From Lateolabrax maculatus (Eukaryota > Chordata > Actinopteri > Acropomatiformes > Lateolabracidae): 64,000 nt of DNA. The translations under genes and the position numbers were made by a program. The notes under the pieces were generated by a model. The model did not search any database. It was not told the DNA's origin and saw nothing but the letters and a program-made list of their open reading frames with translations. The stretch is from NCBI GenBank assembly GCA_031216445.1, contig CM062199.1:8894501-8958500 (forward strand), written 5' to 3'. Position 1 is the stretch's first letter; every line of letters begins with the position of its first letter. Of the stretch, positions 12,801 through 25,540 are shown piece by piece.

Positions 12801-15734
12801 AGGCAGTGACGAGCATAAAACAGGGGAGAATAGACAGGATTAACAAGATAGCTGGTAGCCACTAACATGACACTTACAGACGTCATGTGCCTGCACCTGC
12901 TTCACAGTTAAAACCTTTAAGAGCTGCCCATAATTACTGCGCCACAAATGCCATCTCAGATGGTGTAAGCTGTCTTCCAGAGACAGCATTATTAAATCCT
13001 GTCACTATTGAACAGGGTACATTTATTTCCTCACTGTCACATTAAATGGATAGGTGCACATTTAAATAAATGACAAAAGTAATATGTGCTTTCTATGAGA
13101 GCACAAATGTTTTTTTATGTGTATTTACGGTGCTGAAATGTGACTCACATTGCAGATTTTAACAAGCTGAAGACATTTAATCAAATATAGACAACATCAA
13201 AATGCCACACAGTATCAAGATGGTATTTTCTGTCCATCTTTCACACTTGATAATGTGCTGAGTTTACCCTCTTAAAGTCCAACCAAAAAATAACTGTAAA
13301 GTACACCCAGGGTGATACAAAAAGTCTTACAAGCTCACTGACATGAAATCCCAATAGAACAGCTCAGTGTTTATCCTCTCACCTCAAGTCAAGAGAGAGG
13401 TGGCAACCGAAATAGTCATTTAAAGAAATGATGAAAACAGCTTTGAATTTCATCAATGTTTCACTGCTGGTGAGTGTAAAGGAACCCATCCCCACCCCCC
13501 TCCCTTGTTCCAGCTCTCCAAAATCATTTCAGGGTTTTCAGATTGTACAAATCCATGATAGGCAAGGATTAATTTTCACAAGCTGACTTATGAACCCCTC
13601 CGATATAGCCACTCGAGCAGGCAGGCCGTCAGTCAGCCCTTTCTCATTCTAAACGAGGGTTCCTGTTAATGTCAGTCAATAATGCAGCACTTAATGGATC
13701 AAAGCACCTCACAGGAATTGACATTATCTCTGTTTAAAATCAAAGGGAAAGAAAATTGATTTCTTTTTTGTTCTCTTGGTCATTAGCTTACCAGATGCTT
13801 TATGCCGATGGATTAATCAATCAGATAGCCAACTGGCGAGTTAATAGCTTCCATCCAATTACAGCTTAGAATTAAAGTGGGTTGTTAAACCAATTGGTTA
13901 AATATGTTCGCCATGACAAGTTTTCTTACATGAGATGGACAGTTGAAGAGGTTAAGATGGACAGTCACAGAGCAAACTTTGAGAGCTCTTTGCAGGTCCA
14001 GGTGCAGGTTTAATCTGTCTGTTTTGAGAATCCCTTTTATGTTACATGCAATGAAATGAGGCTAAACCCATATTTCCTTCTTCTTTAGACCTCTCTTTGG
14101 CTCAAATATCACTTTGTGCAATTTTTGAATCCACATGGTTTTCTGGGTTTGGTGCTTGCTTGACATTTGCAGATTGACAACATAACTGAAACAAACCGCC
14201 TCCCTGTTCTCCATAGCAGCGTACTTCATATTGACCAACAGAACACTGTGTGTGTATATATAATGTGTCTTAAGAAACACATGGTAGACTAGCCTTTACT
14301 GGCAGGAAAGGTGAAGTTGCCCTGCCCAATTTCAAGAGGCCATTAGGAGCTCAAGCTAATGCAGTATTTTAGTTATCAAGTTTCCAATGGATAGGAGAAA
14401 GTTGTCTTAATCAGTCGTGGCTGTCACCAACCAGTCTCAGCAGAGATTGGCTTGCATGAATTGAGATTGGCTGTGTTTTGTTTGGGATTGGCTACGCTGT
14501 AGGCAAATGGCTTGTCACAGTTGGCTGTTGGGAAGGGAATAAGTCACACTAAGATTTTTGGTCGACTGTAGTTTGGTGGCTGTCAGCCTGTCCAGTCTGA
14601 GCCAATATTACCACTTTTTCTCTCTCTGTAGCAAATAACATAAACAGGAAGTGGAATAGAACTGGACACAGCCACTGCTCAGAGACGACCAAATGACTTT
14701 TACCTTCTGTCTTTTTAAATGTTATTTAACTTGACTCTTCAGTTTGTTGAATTGATTTTATATAATGGAAAGCCTTCTGTGCACATGTCATTTTGCAATG
14801 GTCAGAACACTAGCTCCTTTACTCCCTTCCTTCCTGCTCATAATACAATTAGGGAATTTAAGGGATGTTTTTCATCTCTAAAATTTGAAAAATATTCAAT
14901 TTCAGTTAAGAAATCAGTTTCCTGTCTGATTGTTATATTAGCTCCTCTCCAGCTTGCACCTTTTTATTTCTGTTTTTACTGAGTACACTTGTGATTTTCA
15001 GATTTTGTTTTTAAATAGTAACTTGATGCTTTTGAGATGTGTAAAAATTAAAAAAACATGCTGTTCTGTGTAAAGACTGCTGGACACTGCTTTCTTTTTT
15101 TAGTAAGGACAATATGCATTCTGAATAAGAGACATAGATATAGTGACTTTGGCTTATGATGGTGGGCAGTGCACAATGCAGATAAACACTACTGTATTCC
15201 ATGAAGGGAAAACAAGCTTTATTATTACTGTTGTCAATTCCATTTGCACATCTAGTTAAGTTTAGCTTTGATTATTGGCAATAGAATTTCAGATCGAGAT
15301 TGTGAAATCTCTAACTTCATCACCAGCCCCTTGGTTGAATACATCCTTAGCAAATGGTTGAATATTGGGAAATGTGGTTCTTAGTGCACTATACCACTGA
15401 AAGATATGAAAATTGTTGTGCTTAGATGCTTCAGGAATCATAAGTAAGATTACTATGTTTTTACTATGTCAAATTATTGCCCAAAGATGTCGTAGAATGT
15501 GAAAAATTACCTTTGACTGAGGAATACATTCACTCTACGTACTTTTTCCTTTCACATACACTCCATGTTACCTTCAGGGAAGAACTTTGATAACAAGTTA
15601 ACATACATGAAGCATTGGACTTGAATTAGTCCAATGCTTGCCCACAGGGTAGAAACGGAAACTTGCAACAAGAACTTGTTGAATGGGAAATTTGGGAGGC
15701 AAAAACGATGAGTTTTCTCAACTCACTCAGTCAT

Positions 15735-15800
15735 CCTTTAGGTGCCCTTGAGAAAGGCCCTTAACCCCTGACTTCTTCAGTAGATGCTCAGAGGCCAGCA
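15735..15800 (+). repeat. SINE-like fragment
   Basis: The stretch GGTGCCCTTGAGAAAGGCCC followed by TTAACCCCTGAC resembles the conserved 'gcccttgagcaaggc' core of fish SINEs. Only a short, diverged piece is visible and no tRNA head was recognised. Confidence 0.4.
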
Positions 15801-16111
15801 GTAGAGGACCATAGTTTGTATGTGTTATTGTGTATTACTGGAGACTCATACTCAAGACCTTCAGATATGTATAAAATGTTGAAAATAAGACACAGGGACT
15901 ATAGAGTGTGTGGGACCAACCACACACAACTCAGGAAGCCAATATTGTCTTACAAGCTAAGGAAGAAATCATATTTTTAATTTTGTAATCTGAAATGGAC
16001 AACAACATATATGCCAGGATTGTTGTTTGCTGAATTCAGACAATGTGATTAAAGGGCAGTTTTCCATATTTTACATTTTTCAACTCTCATCCCTCTCTCT
16101 TGTCATTTTAG

Positions 16112-16211
16112 ATCCCATAAAGACGGCCCAAGGCTCCCTGTCCCTCAAGGCCTATAGGCTTACCCCAAAACTCATGGAGATCTGCAAAGAGAAAGACTTC
16201 ACACCTGAGGC
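16112..16211 (+). CDS. eif3h: eif3h coding exon 4 (end of MPN domain)
   Basis: The 100-base exon encodes the residues from the split D of DPIKTAQGSLSLKAYRLTPK to the split A of PEA, equivalent to human residues 153-186. The acceptor is CATTTTAG and the donor GC|GTAAGT, close to consensus. The exon completes the beta-rich MPN fold with its conserved DPIKT turn. At the position of human Ser183, a reported phosphorylation site in eIF3h, this fish has threonine (EKDFTPEA) with the following proline kept, so phosphorylation remains possible. Phases match exons 3 and 5 exactly. It is very secure because the residues are nearly identical across vertebrates. Confidence 0.97.
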
Positions 16212-19095
16212 GTAAGTAGCTCATAGTGAAACACACAAAAATATAGACACAATATGGATGAATTTAATGGATTACATGCACACTGAAGTGTTGGTTTTTC
16301 TTTTATGCTTATTATAAACACATGGGCTCACAAGAATACAGAATTAATTTTTTTTGCCTTTTTACTCTTTTGATTCTGCTTATTCAGTGGATGCAAATTT
16401 AGGCTTATGCATCCACAGGGTAGGTATTTAGTAGCAGTTGGAGATTGATGCTGATGATGATTTATCAGTTCGCCCTTGCCTGTCAAACAAATGTACCATG
16501 TTTACGATTTTTTTTTTTTTTTACCCCAAGGCTTATCGTAATTGCTTTTAAATTGCAGCTAAAAATGAATGTAATGAGGGGACCGTTTTCCAGGCAGTTC
16601 AGGGTAGTTGGAAGTGCACAAACTCACACATGCATAAACACACGCATGAAGGGACACACACACACATGCACTGACAAATCCAAATAAATTGTGCAATGAA
16701 GAAGTCCCTGGGGTATCAAATTGCTGTCCATTCAGAAATTTAAAAAAGATATACATTTTAAATCCACTAAAAGCAAGTTTATTTGCAGGGAAAAGGGACA
16801 GTTTAACTGCATCATTTTATTTCTCTTTCCCCGTTTGCTCTGTATTTCCCCACCTGTCTATGTTGCCAGCCACTCTATTATTGACCCAGTGTGTTTGGCC
16901 CAGAGTCAGGATCCTTCGCATTTCTGCAGCTTTTCATTAGCTCCTATGATTTATTACAGTTCCAATCTGTAGCTATCAGTGTTCCCAATAAGCCCATGAT
17001 TGAAAGATGGCAACTCTGAGCAGGAAAGGACAGTATCACTACAGAACAACAATCTTGTCTCTATCCTATTATTTTACGAATAGACTTGAAATCTGAATAT
17101 ACTAATTTTTCTTTTTTTTCCAAAGATGCAAAACTTCAAAAGCATTTCATCTCCCCCTACACTACAATGTGTTGAAAAAGCAGCCCCTTTCATGTTGGTA
17201 TATTTGATGTTACATAAGCTTGCATATATTGTGCACCTTTTGAAATGAAAGGCAGGGATAGATAAGTGCTGAATAGACCCATCCCTTTGAACTGCCCTCC
17301 AAGTCCGCTGGGCTATGGAGGCAGTGGTCAATAGCCTCCACTTCAGCACACAATATGAAGCATTAAATTAGTCGGCCTGTGGAGTCAACCTTTGGCTTTG
17401 TCCAGTGGGGCCCAACTTGGAAAGAGCATGGCATTAAGTGTGCCAAAGTCCAGTAGAGTTGAGCAATTTGTCCTGGCTAGAAAGTGCTGTCCTTCTTTTT
17501 CCTCATAGATGCCTATTTAGATAAGTCTGCAGGCATTTGAAAAGGTCATAATATGCAGGAAATATTTTAAAGCACTTCAGATGGATAATTGTGCCAATAT
17601 GTACAATAAACCGTATTTATATCCTTATAGATTTTCATATAGACGGCTGTTATCCATACTCAGATCCTGAGGCAGGATTGTCCACTTCCGTTGCCTCAGT
17701 CTCTCCTTTTAAAGTTTGCCCGAGGTGGTGCTCTACTTGGAATACAAAACAACATTTTTCAATATTACCTTATCAAAATCAAATAATGCTCCACACCCCC
17801 ATTTATCACACAGACGAGCATAATATAAACATCTCAGTTTATGGTACAGTGCACATATGGGATTAATGCAGCGAGCGTATTGATGAACAAGGAAGACGCA
17901 TCTAATAAGCCAACATTAGACATAAACAGACATTAGTTTGTAGCTCATGGACTGTGCACAAGTGACAGGCTGAACCAGGGCAGTCAGTCAATGCAATTGG
18001 ATTTATGTGAGACATTAAGCAAAGTTTGAAGTTCCATTTTGTGTTAACAGGCCATGTCAGAGAAAGAGAGAGAGATGCAGCTTTTAGCTCCTGAGGAACA
18101 AGAAGAGGTGGTTAAGAATCGGTCGGTGCTTCGCACACTTATCAGCAGGGCCCATAAAAGAGTCATTTAGGCTACTGAGTCTAACATTGCTTGGGGTGGG
18201 CAATACGGACATCCTATTGTATCACAGTTTTTATATATCAAAATGCAACATGCATAATATTATTATTCATTTCGCTTTTATTTGGCAGAGGTGCGATTTA
18301 CTGAGAAGTACAAGCCAAATGGTAACAGTAAAATGATCCATTTGGAACTTTTCTTGTAAGCATATGCAAACAACAAATAAAATGTGGATATATGTCAAAA
18401 ACAGACTTGAGGGGATCTCTGCCCTCAACAAAAAAATATGTTAAATGCATAGAGTTGCATTAGAATAGAGGTAGAACACCTGTTAACCCCATCCACTTTC
18501 TGTTCAAAGTGACTACGGGTCAGCTATGACCTGGGTTTTTCTTGGCATGAGTGTCAGTTGTTACAGGCTAATTTCCACCACTGATTTCCACTCATTCTTA
18601 TGTGTTGTGTCATGCATGCAGTTTTTGTGCATATACAAACAAGCTTTCCTTTTAAAACCACTTGTTGTCTCAGATAGAAAAATGATAAAAGATAATGTAA
18701 AAAGAAATTTTATGTTAGTATAAAATATTTGTCAGCAACAATTAAACGAACAAAGTGATGTAAAATAGGGCTGGACGTATGGTTGAAGTAAATACCAGGA
18801 TATTAATGGGATTTTTTCAAAATTTACAAAAGAAATACACCGCAATACTTGTATTAATAATTAATTGCACAGATTGTGCGTAATAGAAATCTCCAACTTT
18901 GTCACTTCGTCATGTGTGTTGAATTAGATATATGTAGTCAGAAAAAGTTGGCAAAAGCATTTAAAAAGGGTTGAATCTTATTGCAAATGGCACAAACATT
19001 GCAGTCTTTTATAACATGTCTACATCCTCACTGTGATAGAAAATTGCCACTTAACCTCTCTTTTCTTGCCTCCTGTCCTGTCCTTCACTCTCCAG
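16212..19095 (+). other. eif3h: eif3h intron 4
   Basis: This 2.9 kb intron has donor GTAAGT and acceptor CTCCAG. It is mostly AT-rich unique sequence. Short stretches reading GGGGTGGGCAATA (near 18192) and AGGGCTGGACGTATGG (near 18768) resemble ends of hAT-like fish MITEs, but no complete element could be traced. No additional exon was recognised. Confidence 0.85.
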
Positions 19096-19245
19096 CTTGA
19101 AGAAGGCCAGCATTGGGTTCGAGCATATGTTCGAGGAGGTGCCTATTGTCATCAAAAACTCCCACCTCATCAACGTACTGTTGTGGGACCTGGAGGACAA
19201 GTCCACAGTGGCCGACAAGCACGAACTGCTCAACCTCTCAAGCAG
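19096..19245 (+). CDS. eif3h: eif3h coding exon 5
   Basis: The 150-base exon encodes 49 full codons beginning LKKASIGFEHMFEEVPIVIK and running through KNSHLINVLLWDLEDKSTVADKHELLNLSS, with split codons at both ends (human residues about 187-236). The acceptor CTCCAG follows a pyrimidine tract and the donor is AG|GTCAGA. It covers the MFEEVPIVIKNSHL block and the start of the helical C-terminal region that packs in the eIF3 helical bundle. Differences from human are conservative (for example LLWDLEDKS for LMWELEKKS). The overlapping shifted frames here are shadows. Confidence 0.97.
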
Positions 19246-20231
19246 GTCAGATGTCAGCTTATGCAACCATTTGCAAAGAAAACCTAAGGCCAAACCCCTT
19301 GGATTTAAAAACGTTAAGAGTGAATGCTGTCTGATGTTGCCTATCTTGATCAAGTATTTTCAACAGGTTATTTCTCAGGGGACCAACATTTACGAGATGT
19401 TTCTGTATTATCTTGTGGAGCATTGTGTGGGTTTATCAACATCTGTCCTCCTATAAAAAAGAAAAGAAACCCCAACCTTCATTCCTTACATTATAGAGAA
19501 TATCTAGGTGATTTAAGTGCTGTAGATACTTTATTCCTAAATTAATTATTTTTATTTTATTTTTTTTACTTTGAGATTTTCAGGGCTCCTTTTCATAGAA
19601 CATGCTAATTAATACATTTATATTTCACTTGGAGAAACCTGTGTAAGATCATAATGGTAAGAAGCTTTATATTTTTGTGGTCCAGTTTCTGGTTCATGTT
19701 TCTTGCCATATGGTTACATCACCGTCATCATCTTTTAGTTTTTAAGATTCCTCCTGCATCATGATGTTTTGTAAGCACATGAGGAAGATCCAGCATGGAA
19801 AAAAACACTAGCATAATAAGAATAATCAACAGACCTCAATGTGTCTCATCAGCCTTTGTGTAAAATCACTATACAATCAAAACCATGAAAACAGAGTTTA
19901 TTCATAGAAATTACATAACCCCATTACACAATCAACTGACAAGCAAAATGTCACCTTAATTTGATTAGCACATGATAACCATAGTTACATGCATACATAC
20001 AGTATATATTGAAGAGTAATTTCTTCTTAAAAGCGTCTTACAGGCTTTTTAAACCTGCAGGCTGCTTTCACAGACATGAGTTAAAGCTACTTCTAAATTA
20101 AAATTGATTTGACATTAGGGAACTCCTGGGCATTAATCTGTGTCTTCTACACTGTTCTAAAGTGTACCAGATTGGTGGAAAGAATAAGAGCTCTATTGAT
20201 GTTTTTGTGTAGCCAAAGCTCACACAACATA

Positions 20232-20300
20232 CCATTGTCTTTCAAAACCAATATAAAAACACCTAAAAGAGCCATATTATTGCATTGGGTGACATATTCC
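20232..20300 (+). repeat. Left arm of a 69-base inverted repeat
   Basis: The arm, containing AAAAGAGCCATATTATTGCA and TTGGGTGACA, matches the reverse complement of 20616-20684 at most positions. The two copies face each other across 315 bases. They are probably two copies of one interspersed fish repeat or the arms of a foldback element. Confidence 0.7.
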
Positions 20301-20615
20301 TTCATTACAATAAACACAGCTTGTGTAGTTTACTCTGAAACAACACCATAGACTAATAACGTCAGTAGCATTTTTGATCTCTGGAAAATAAATGCTCACA
20401 GTCACTGTTTATCCTGCTTTGTTAGTTTGCTGCAGAAATTATCATTAGAAATGTAGAATGTGTGAGTCAGACTCAGATAATTCTCACCAAAGTTGAATAT
20501 GCAGCTGACAACATTATTGAAGGAAGGGTCAAATTTGGCGGACCTGTGATGTCCAATAAGCTGGAGTACGCTGGAGAAAATACAGCAACAGGCTGAAAAG
20601 CATAAATTAGACTGG

Positions 20616-20684
20616 CCGTGTTTGTCACCCAGTGCAACACTATGGCTCTTTTGTGTGGTTTTAATAGTTTTTAGAGGATAATGG
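20616..20684 (-). repeat. Right arm of the 69-base inverted repeat
   Basis: Read on the minus strand it contains AAAAGAGCCATAGTGTTGCA then CTGGGTGACA, nearly the same as the plus strand at 20232-20300. The shared block is too long for chance. Confidence 0.7.
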
Positions 20685-23147
20685 ACTTCTATAGCAACTA
20701 GGCACAAGCTATATGAGGCAGTGGCTCCACAGACAATACTTGTTAGTAGGACAAATTATTTTTTAGTTTTGGTCTTTTCATGGGTTTTGAAATAATTCCA
20801 GCCTAATCTTTTAAATGTATTGCTACCTGTTGGACTACAGTACCAAATGGGTGAGGGAAATCAAAAAAATACCAGTCTTAGAGTTTTCCTATGCCAGGTG
20901 TATTGTGCACGTTAGAAGTGTAAAACAAACACCAACAAACATTTGTTGTTTGGACCAGATCTGTAACCCACACTGAAATTGCAGTCCGCATACATATTCA
21001 AGTTCTTAAACGTGTTTGACCATTTATCTGCTGATTGGTACCTGATCAAAACTAGGTACAGTAAATGCCACATTCAAATGTCAAAATAAATGTACTCAGA
21101 AAAAATAGGACCTGCCATTAAACTTCGTCTTCCATCACTGAACACAATATGAACAAATATCAGCCCACCATATCAACTCACAGCCTGGCTCCTTAAGTCT
21201 TGCATTTAGATCTCAGAGGCTCTTGGCGTAAGTCTCAGGAGAATTTATCAGCAATCATTTATGGAGATAAACTGCTGCAAGTGGAGCAGCTGTGAAGTTT
21301 CCCAGGGGCAGGTGCGAGAAATTAGCACAATAACGACTCAAAGTGCTGATTTACGCACTGTTAGCGCGCAAAACAGACTGCTTACTTAGAAGACTGCTAC
21401 ACGGCAGTGTAGCACATCAGGAGCTATTGTGATTCTTCTCATCTGTGTCCTGTAACACAAGTAAGTCATGAATTAATATTAGACTCCTACATACAGAGCC
21501 CTGTAGAATGCATGTGACTGGCCAACCACACTTGGCACCGTCATTTGTTAGAAATGGACTGAAGGAAAATACCTCACTTTTCTTGCATATTGTTCAGTTT
21601 TCTAAATGACTACACTGAAGTTGAAACATAGCTTTTGATGTGACCCGAAATGGGGCAGAAGCAGCCTGGCGCTCCCCATAGGTTTCCCGGCATGACTGCC
21701 GATGGGACGTCTTGCAAGATGAAATTGTTTCCTGAAGTTGTCAGATTGCTGCGCAGCTCTCTTCTTGTATTGGATTGTAGCGTCCGTCTCTCTACATCTT
21801 CTACTGACAGCCCCACCCTTTTCTCCTCATTTCCACCCCTTCAAAAAAGATAACGATAATGGGTTTTATTTAATGTTTTTCCTTTTGTCTCATTTTCCAA
21901 TCTGCAGCCCCATTTGTCAATGTCATCTACGTCTAAGGCTGAGTGAATGTAGTTTCACTCCAACAAACAGGGTTATTCTTACCACAGATGATGATGTTGA
22001 TCGTGGTGATGGATTGCATGAATGTAAATTCATTATGTAGCTTTTTTCCTGCAAAACAGCCTTGAAATGCCTCCATGTTGGCAATGTTTCAAAGCAGCCG
22101 ATGTTTATGTCGGGCCGCAAAGCTTATTGCTTGTGGGCCATCTTATATGGTCTTCACCCATCTTAAGATTTGCACGCTGTGCCGTGGCTTACATTTCATT
22201 ATAAATCCTCTTTTAAACCTCATATTTACTTTTTATTCTGTGTGAATGAGCAAGTCCATTACCTCCTGTCTGATTAGTGTAACTGGCCGCCTGCATACAA
22301 GTGTTGGACAATGGAAGGATATGTAAGGGAAAGGGGGATCGAATGAAGGGGAAAAAAAGACGAGAAGGCTTTATGAGAGCGGCAGCTGTAGGAGGAGTGA
22401 GGCAAGTGATGGAAGTGAAAAGACATAACTGGAAATAGGCTCTCAAAGGAGGTGGTGACAGAAATGGTGCTGTGAGTGAAATACACTAAAATAATGATAA
22501 TGGGCAAGAGAGGAGGAGAGAAGGATTTAAACACAAAATTAAGGGACTATCGGATATTCAGTCACAAAGGATTAGGAATTTGTGTCAAACCCACCATAAA
22601 TCTGTTTGAAAATATGAATTTTATGCATACCTTTTTATCTTATATTTTCACCAAGATACATAATGCTATAAATATGTTAGGGCAGAGTGAGATCAAGGCT
22701 ATTTCGTGTCCTCTTTAACATATTATTCTGCTACAGAAAGAGGCCAGAGATCCATATTATGCCCCAGTCCATCATTTAAAAAGGCTCCATCAGAGTGAAA
22801 CACTTATTAAAAGAATAGAAGTCACTTCCTTCACAGCTTTGTTAAACAACTCCCCATCTGAACTTTCCATTTACTGAATGTTAACCCATCTTTGCTCACA
22901 CATCAATACAGTTTTCGCGTTTGTCCTCAATTGTCCTGTATGAATATGACCCCATAGGCCCGAGCACACATGCATACTGTATGGGCTGCAATTGAACCTG
23001 ACCTTAAAACAGAATCAGTGATGATACTCGCTAGACTTTGATTTCTAATTCAGGATTGATCGGATGGTTCGCTGACCTGTCTGAATAATTTAACCGTTTG
23101 GAGTGTATGACCAGACACTGTGTAGTGTAGGCTGCAGGTTGCTTACC

Positions 23148-23348
23148 CTAACCGTAACAATCAAAACTAAATGCTGACCCCAACCCTAACCTTAACCTAA
23201 ACTTAATTCTAACCTGAACCTTAAAACCAAGTTTTAACCCTCAAACAGCCCGTTGAAGGTGTCTCTGAAAGTGAGAACCAGCAAAAATGTCCTTACTTTC
23301 CAAAAATGTCCTTACTCCTGTGGTCTAAAACTCATATTGGTTCTCATA

Positions 23349-23383
<35 letters not shown>
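23148..23383 (+). repeat. CTAACC-rich degenerate repeat followed by (CA)n
   Basis: Degenerate ACCCTAACC-type units lead into a segment with two AAAATGTCCTTACT copies (AGCAAAAATGTCC..., CCAAAAATGTCC...) and end in a (CA)n tract at 23352-23382. The arrangement matches a common dispersed fish repeat known to me. It is interstitial and diverged, not a telomere. Confidence 0.65.
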
Positions 23384-23385
<2 letters not shown>

Positions 23386-25299
23386 CACACACTTCTGTTC
23401 AGTCCAGCTCAAACACTTGAAACATATACAAACAACAGATGTTTTGAAGGATCCTGCTCTGACTAAATGATTTCCCTTTGCATATATTATAAATGCGCAC
23501 TACGCTACCATATTGCTTGATGAAATAGTTTTAAATGGGCTTTCGTCAGTGAGAATCAATTTTGACACAGTGGGGAAGTGTTATGGCGTGATTTGGTCGT
23601 GGGCCATCAGTTTTCATGTGTACAGCTCTGACACTGCAGATCACACAACAGTCCTCACAGGCAAACATGATGGGAGTGGAAATTGCTCAGCAGTTGTTTC
23701 TATTTTAAAAGTGAAACAAGCAGTAAAATCTGACTGAAAACCAGTATTCACCAGTATGTGAATAAACAGTATTCATCCACATACCTTGTGCGTTGAAACT
23801 GCGGGCATTTAGGCTGATTATTTTGATCACTTACATTAACACACCTCAGCAGGTGCCAGGCCGTAATGTGGATGGTGTTAGATAGTCAAGCATGTGAGAA
23901 TAGCATTATAAATCATCATCAGCAGTGTTCATACAATTATCTGCACGCATGTGGTTACATCAGTTTTCTCTCTGTGCAAGCAAGCTTGAGGGACTTAATC
24001 TGTATGTGTTTGCATGTAAATGTAATTAAGGTTTTACCAAGCTGAGATGATCATGATGAGTGGCTTCAGGATGTGCATATATTTTACATACAGATGCTTA
24101 AAGGTAGGGTAGACAGTTTATCTTAGAAGCATTTTTTGTTATATTTGTTGAAATTCTCTTAACATCACGACAGCAATCAATAAATCAAATGTTCTGACAT
24201 AAGAAAGAAACAAAATCCAGTTTCTTATGCTGTGGCACTTCAGTAGTACTTTCTGACATAAACATTAAAAATTATAATGCATTATTACACTGCCTAAGTG
24301 CTGGCAGTTTTATTTAATAGTTTAAAGTGCAAGAGTCAGAACTACAGAGCCTATGATGTAAGATTATAATTCGGTTTCATCAGTCAGTAGTATTGCGGAT
24401 TGTGAATTAAATAATTCCATAAGAGTTTCTAATCACATTCATAGCACCAAAAATACTAAATTCATGGCTGTTGAAATGAATGTTAAAAATGCCATGTGTT
24501 TACCTTTTGATGTCGTGGAACTCCCAAGGCCCTCATAAAACTGTACACACACCATTTTAAGTGAGTCACAAGGATATTCAGTTGAGTTCTTGCATATGAA
24601 ACCTGCAACACCATAGTGACAAAGTGAATAAGCCCTGTAAAGATTTTATGTGCTTCTCATGTCAATACATGTTTCACTACACCTCACTCCAACAGCAGGA
24701 GACTGACGTTTTAAACACGAAACAAATTGGCTCAAATTGACAAGGCAAACGTGTCTGGCTCAGGAGCGTGTTTATCAGTGGTACCAAGACTTAGTTATCC
24801 TCCATTATCCTCCATAATCAAAAGCTGCTAGGGAGAAAGGTAGCACATAGCTGCCTCTCTCCCTAGCAGAGATACAAGTCTACAAGTTTGTGTGAGAGGT
24901 AAAAAAAACTAATTTGTTTTTCCAGGCGCCACCAGAGTTCCTTTCAGCTTGCAACAGAAAACAGAGTGTATGAGGAACCAGCGGAGACAGAAGACTATTG
25001 ATTTATAAAATTGCTAATTGAAAAATCTTAAAGGAGGGCGGAAAGTAACTAAAATCACCCAAAACACTCTTCCTCCGCATATTCACACAAACAATGAAAC
25101 ACAAAACAGTTACATCAGCGCAAGTGCACACACAGCCAAAACATACACACGGCTGGCAGTCCTTGCGGGTACAACTGTCATTTAAATAAACAGTCAGAAT
25201 CTGTTTTCCCACAGTACATGCTGCATTATGTAGCACCCAAACAATCATAAATGAAACAATATAATTCCACTGGGGAAAGTACAAGAGGGAGAAGATTTG

Positions 25300-25540
25300 A
25301 AGTAGAGCACTGCAGCCTTGTCAAGGTTAAACTTAAGGCAGTAGTGAGACATCCTGTTAAAAATGGAGCTCATGGGAGGAGAGAGAAGAGGAACGCTGGT
25401 AGAGTTGTGTGTTGAGTGTTGTCAGCATTGTCAGCTTGGCAGTGTAGGGAAAAGATAAGGGATGTGATACCAGAGCAGAGAGATGTAGCACAGGGACCAA
25501 GAGGAAAGGTCCTCAGCTCTGAGTACGGTCCGTCCCCTGG
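25300..25540 (+). repeat. Probable interspersed repeat, unidentified family
   Basis: The wording around GGGATGTGATACCAGAGCAG and GGTCCTCAGCTCTGAG resembles a segment often dispersed in teleost genomes. The recognition is from memory and the borders are guesses. An open frame of 131 residues begins inside it at 25416 but shows no family features. Confidence 0.4.

Larger units (their letters stand above)
11894..16111 (+). other. eif3h: eif3h intron 3
   Basis: This 4.2 kb intron has donor GTAAGC and acceptor TTTTAG. It contains a probable truncated tRNA-derived SINE at about 12645-12800, three evenly spaced GATTGGCT motifs at 14445-14493, a second SINE-like fragment at about 15735-15800, and an AT-rich unique segment at 13640-13920 that could be a conserved non-coding element. 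No other gene was recognised. Confidence 0.85.

Noticed and set aside
23148..23260. Telomere-like CCCTAACC units
   Set aside because: They are degenerate and interstitial, and part of a known type of dispersed fish repeat, not a chromosome end.
24825..24869. microRNA precursor
   Set aside because: The 20-bp stem does not extend outward and is too short for a typical pre-miRNA. It was retained only as a hairpin finding.
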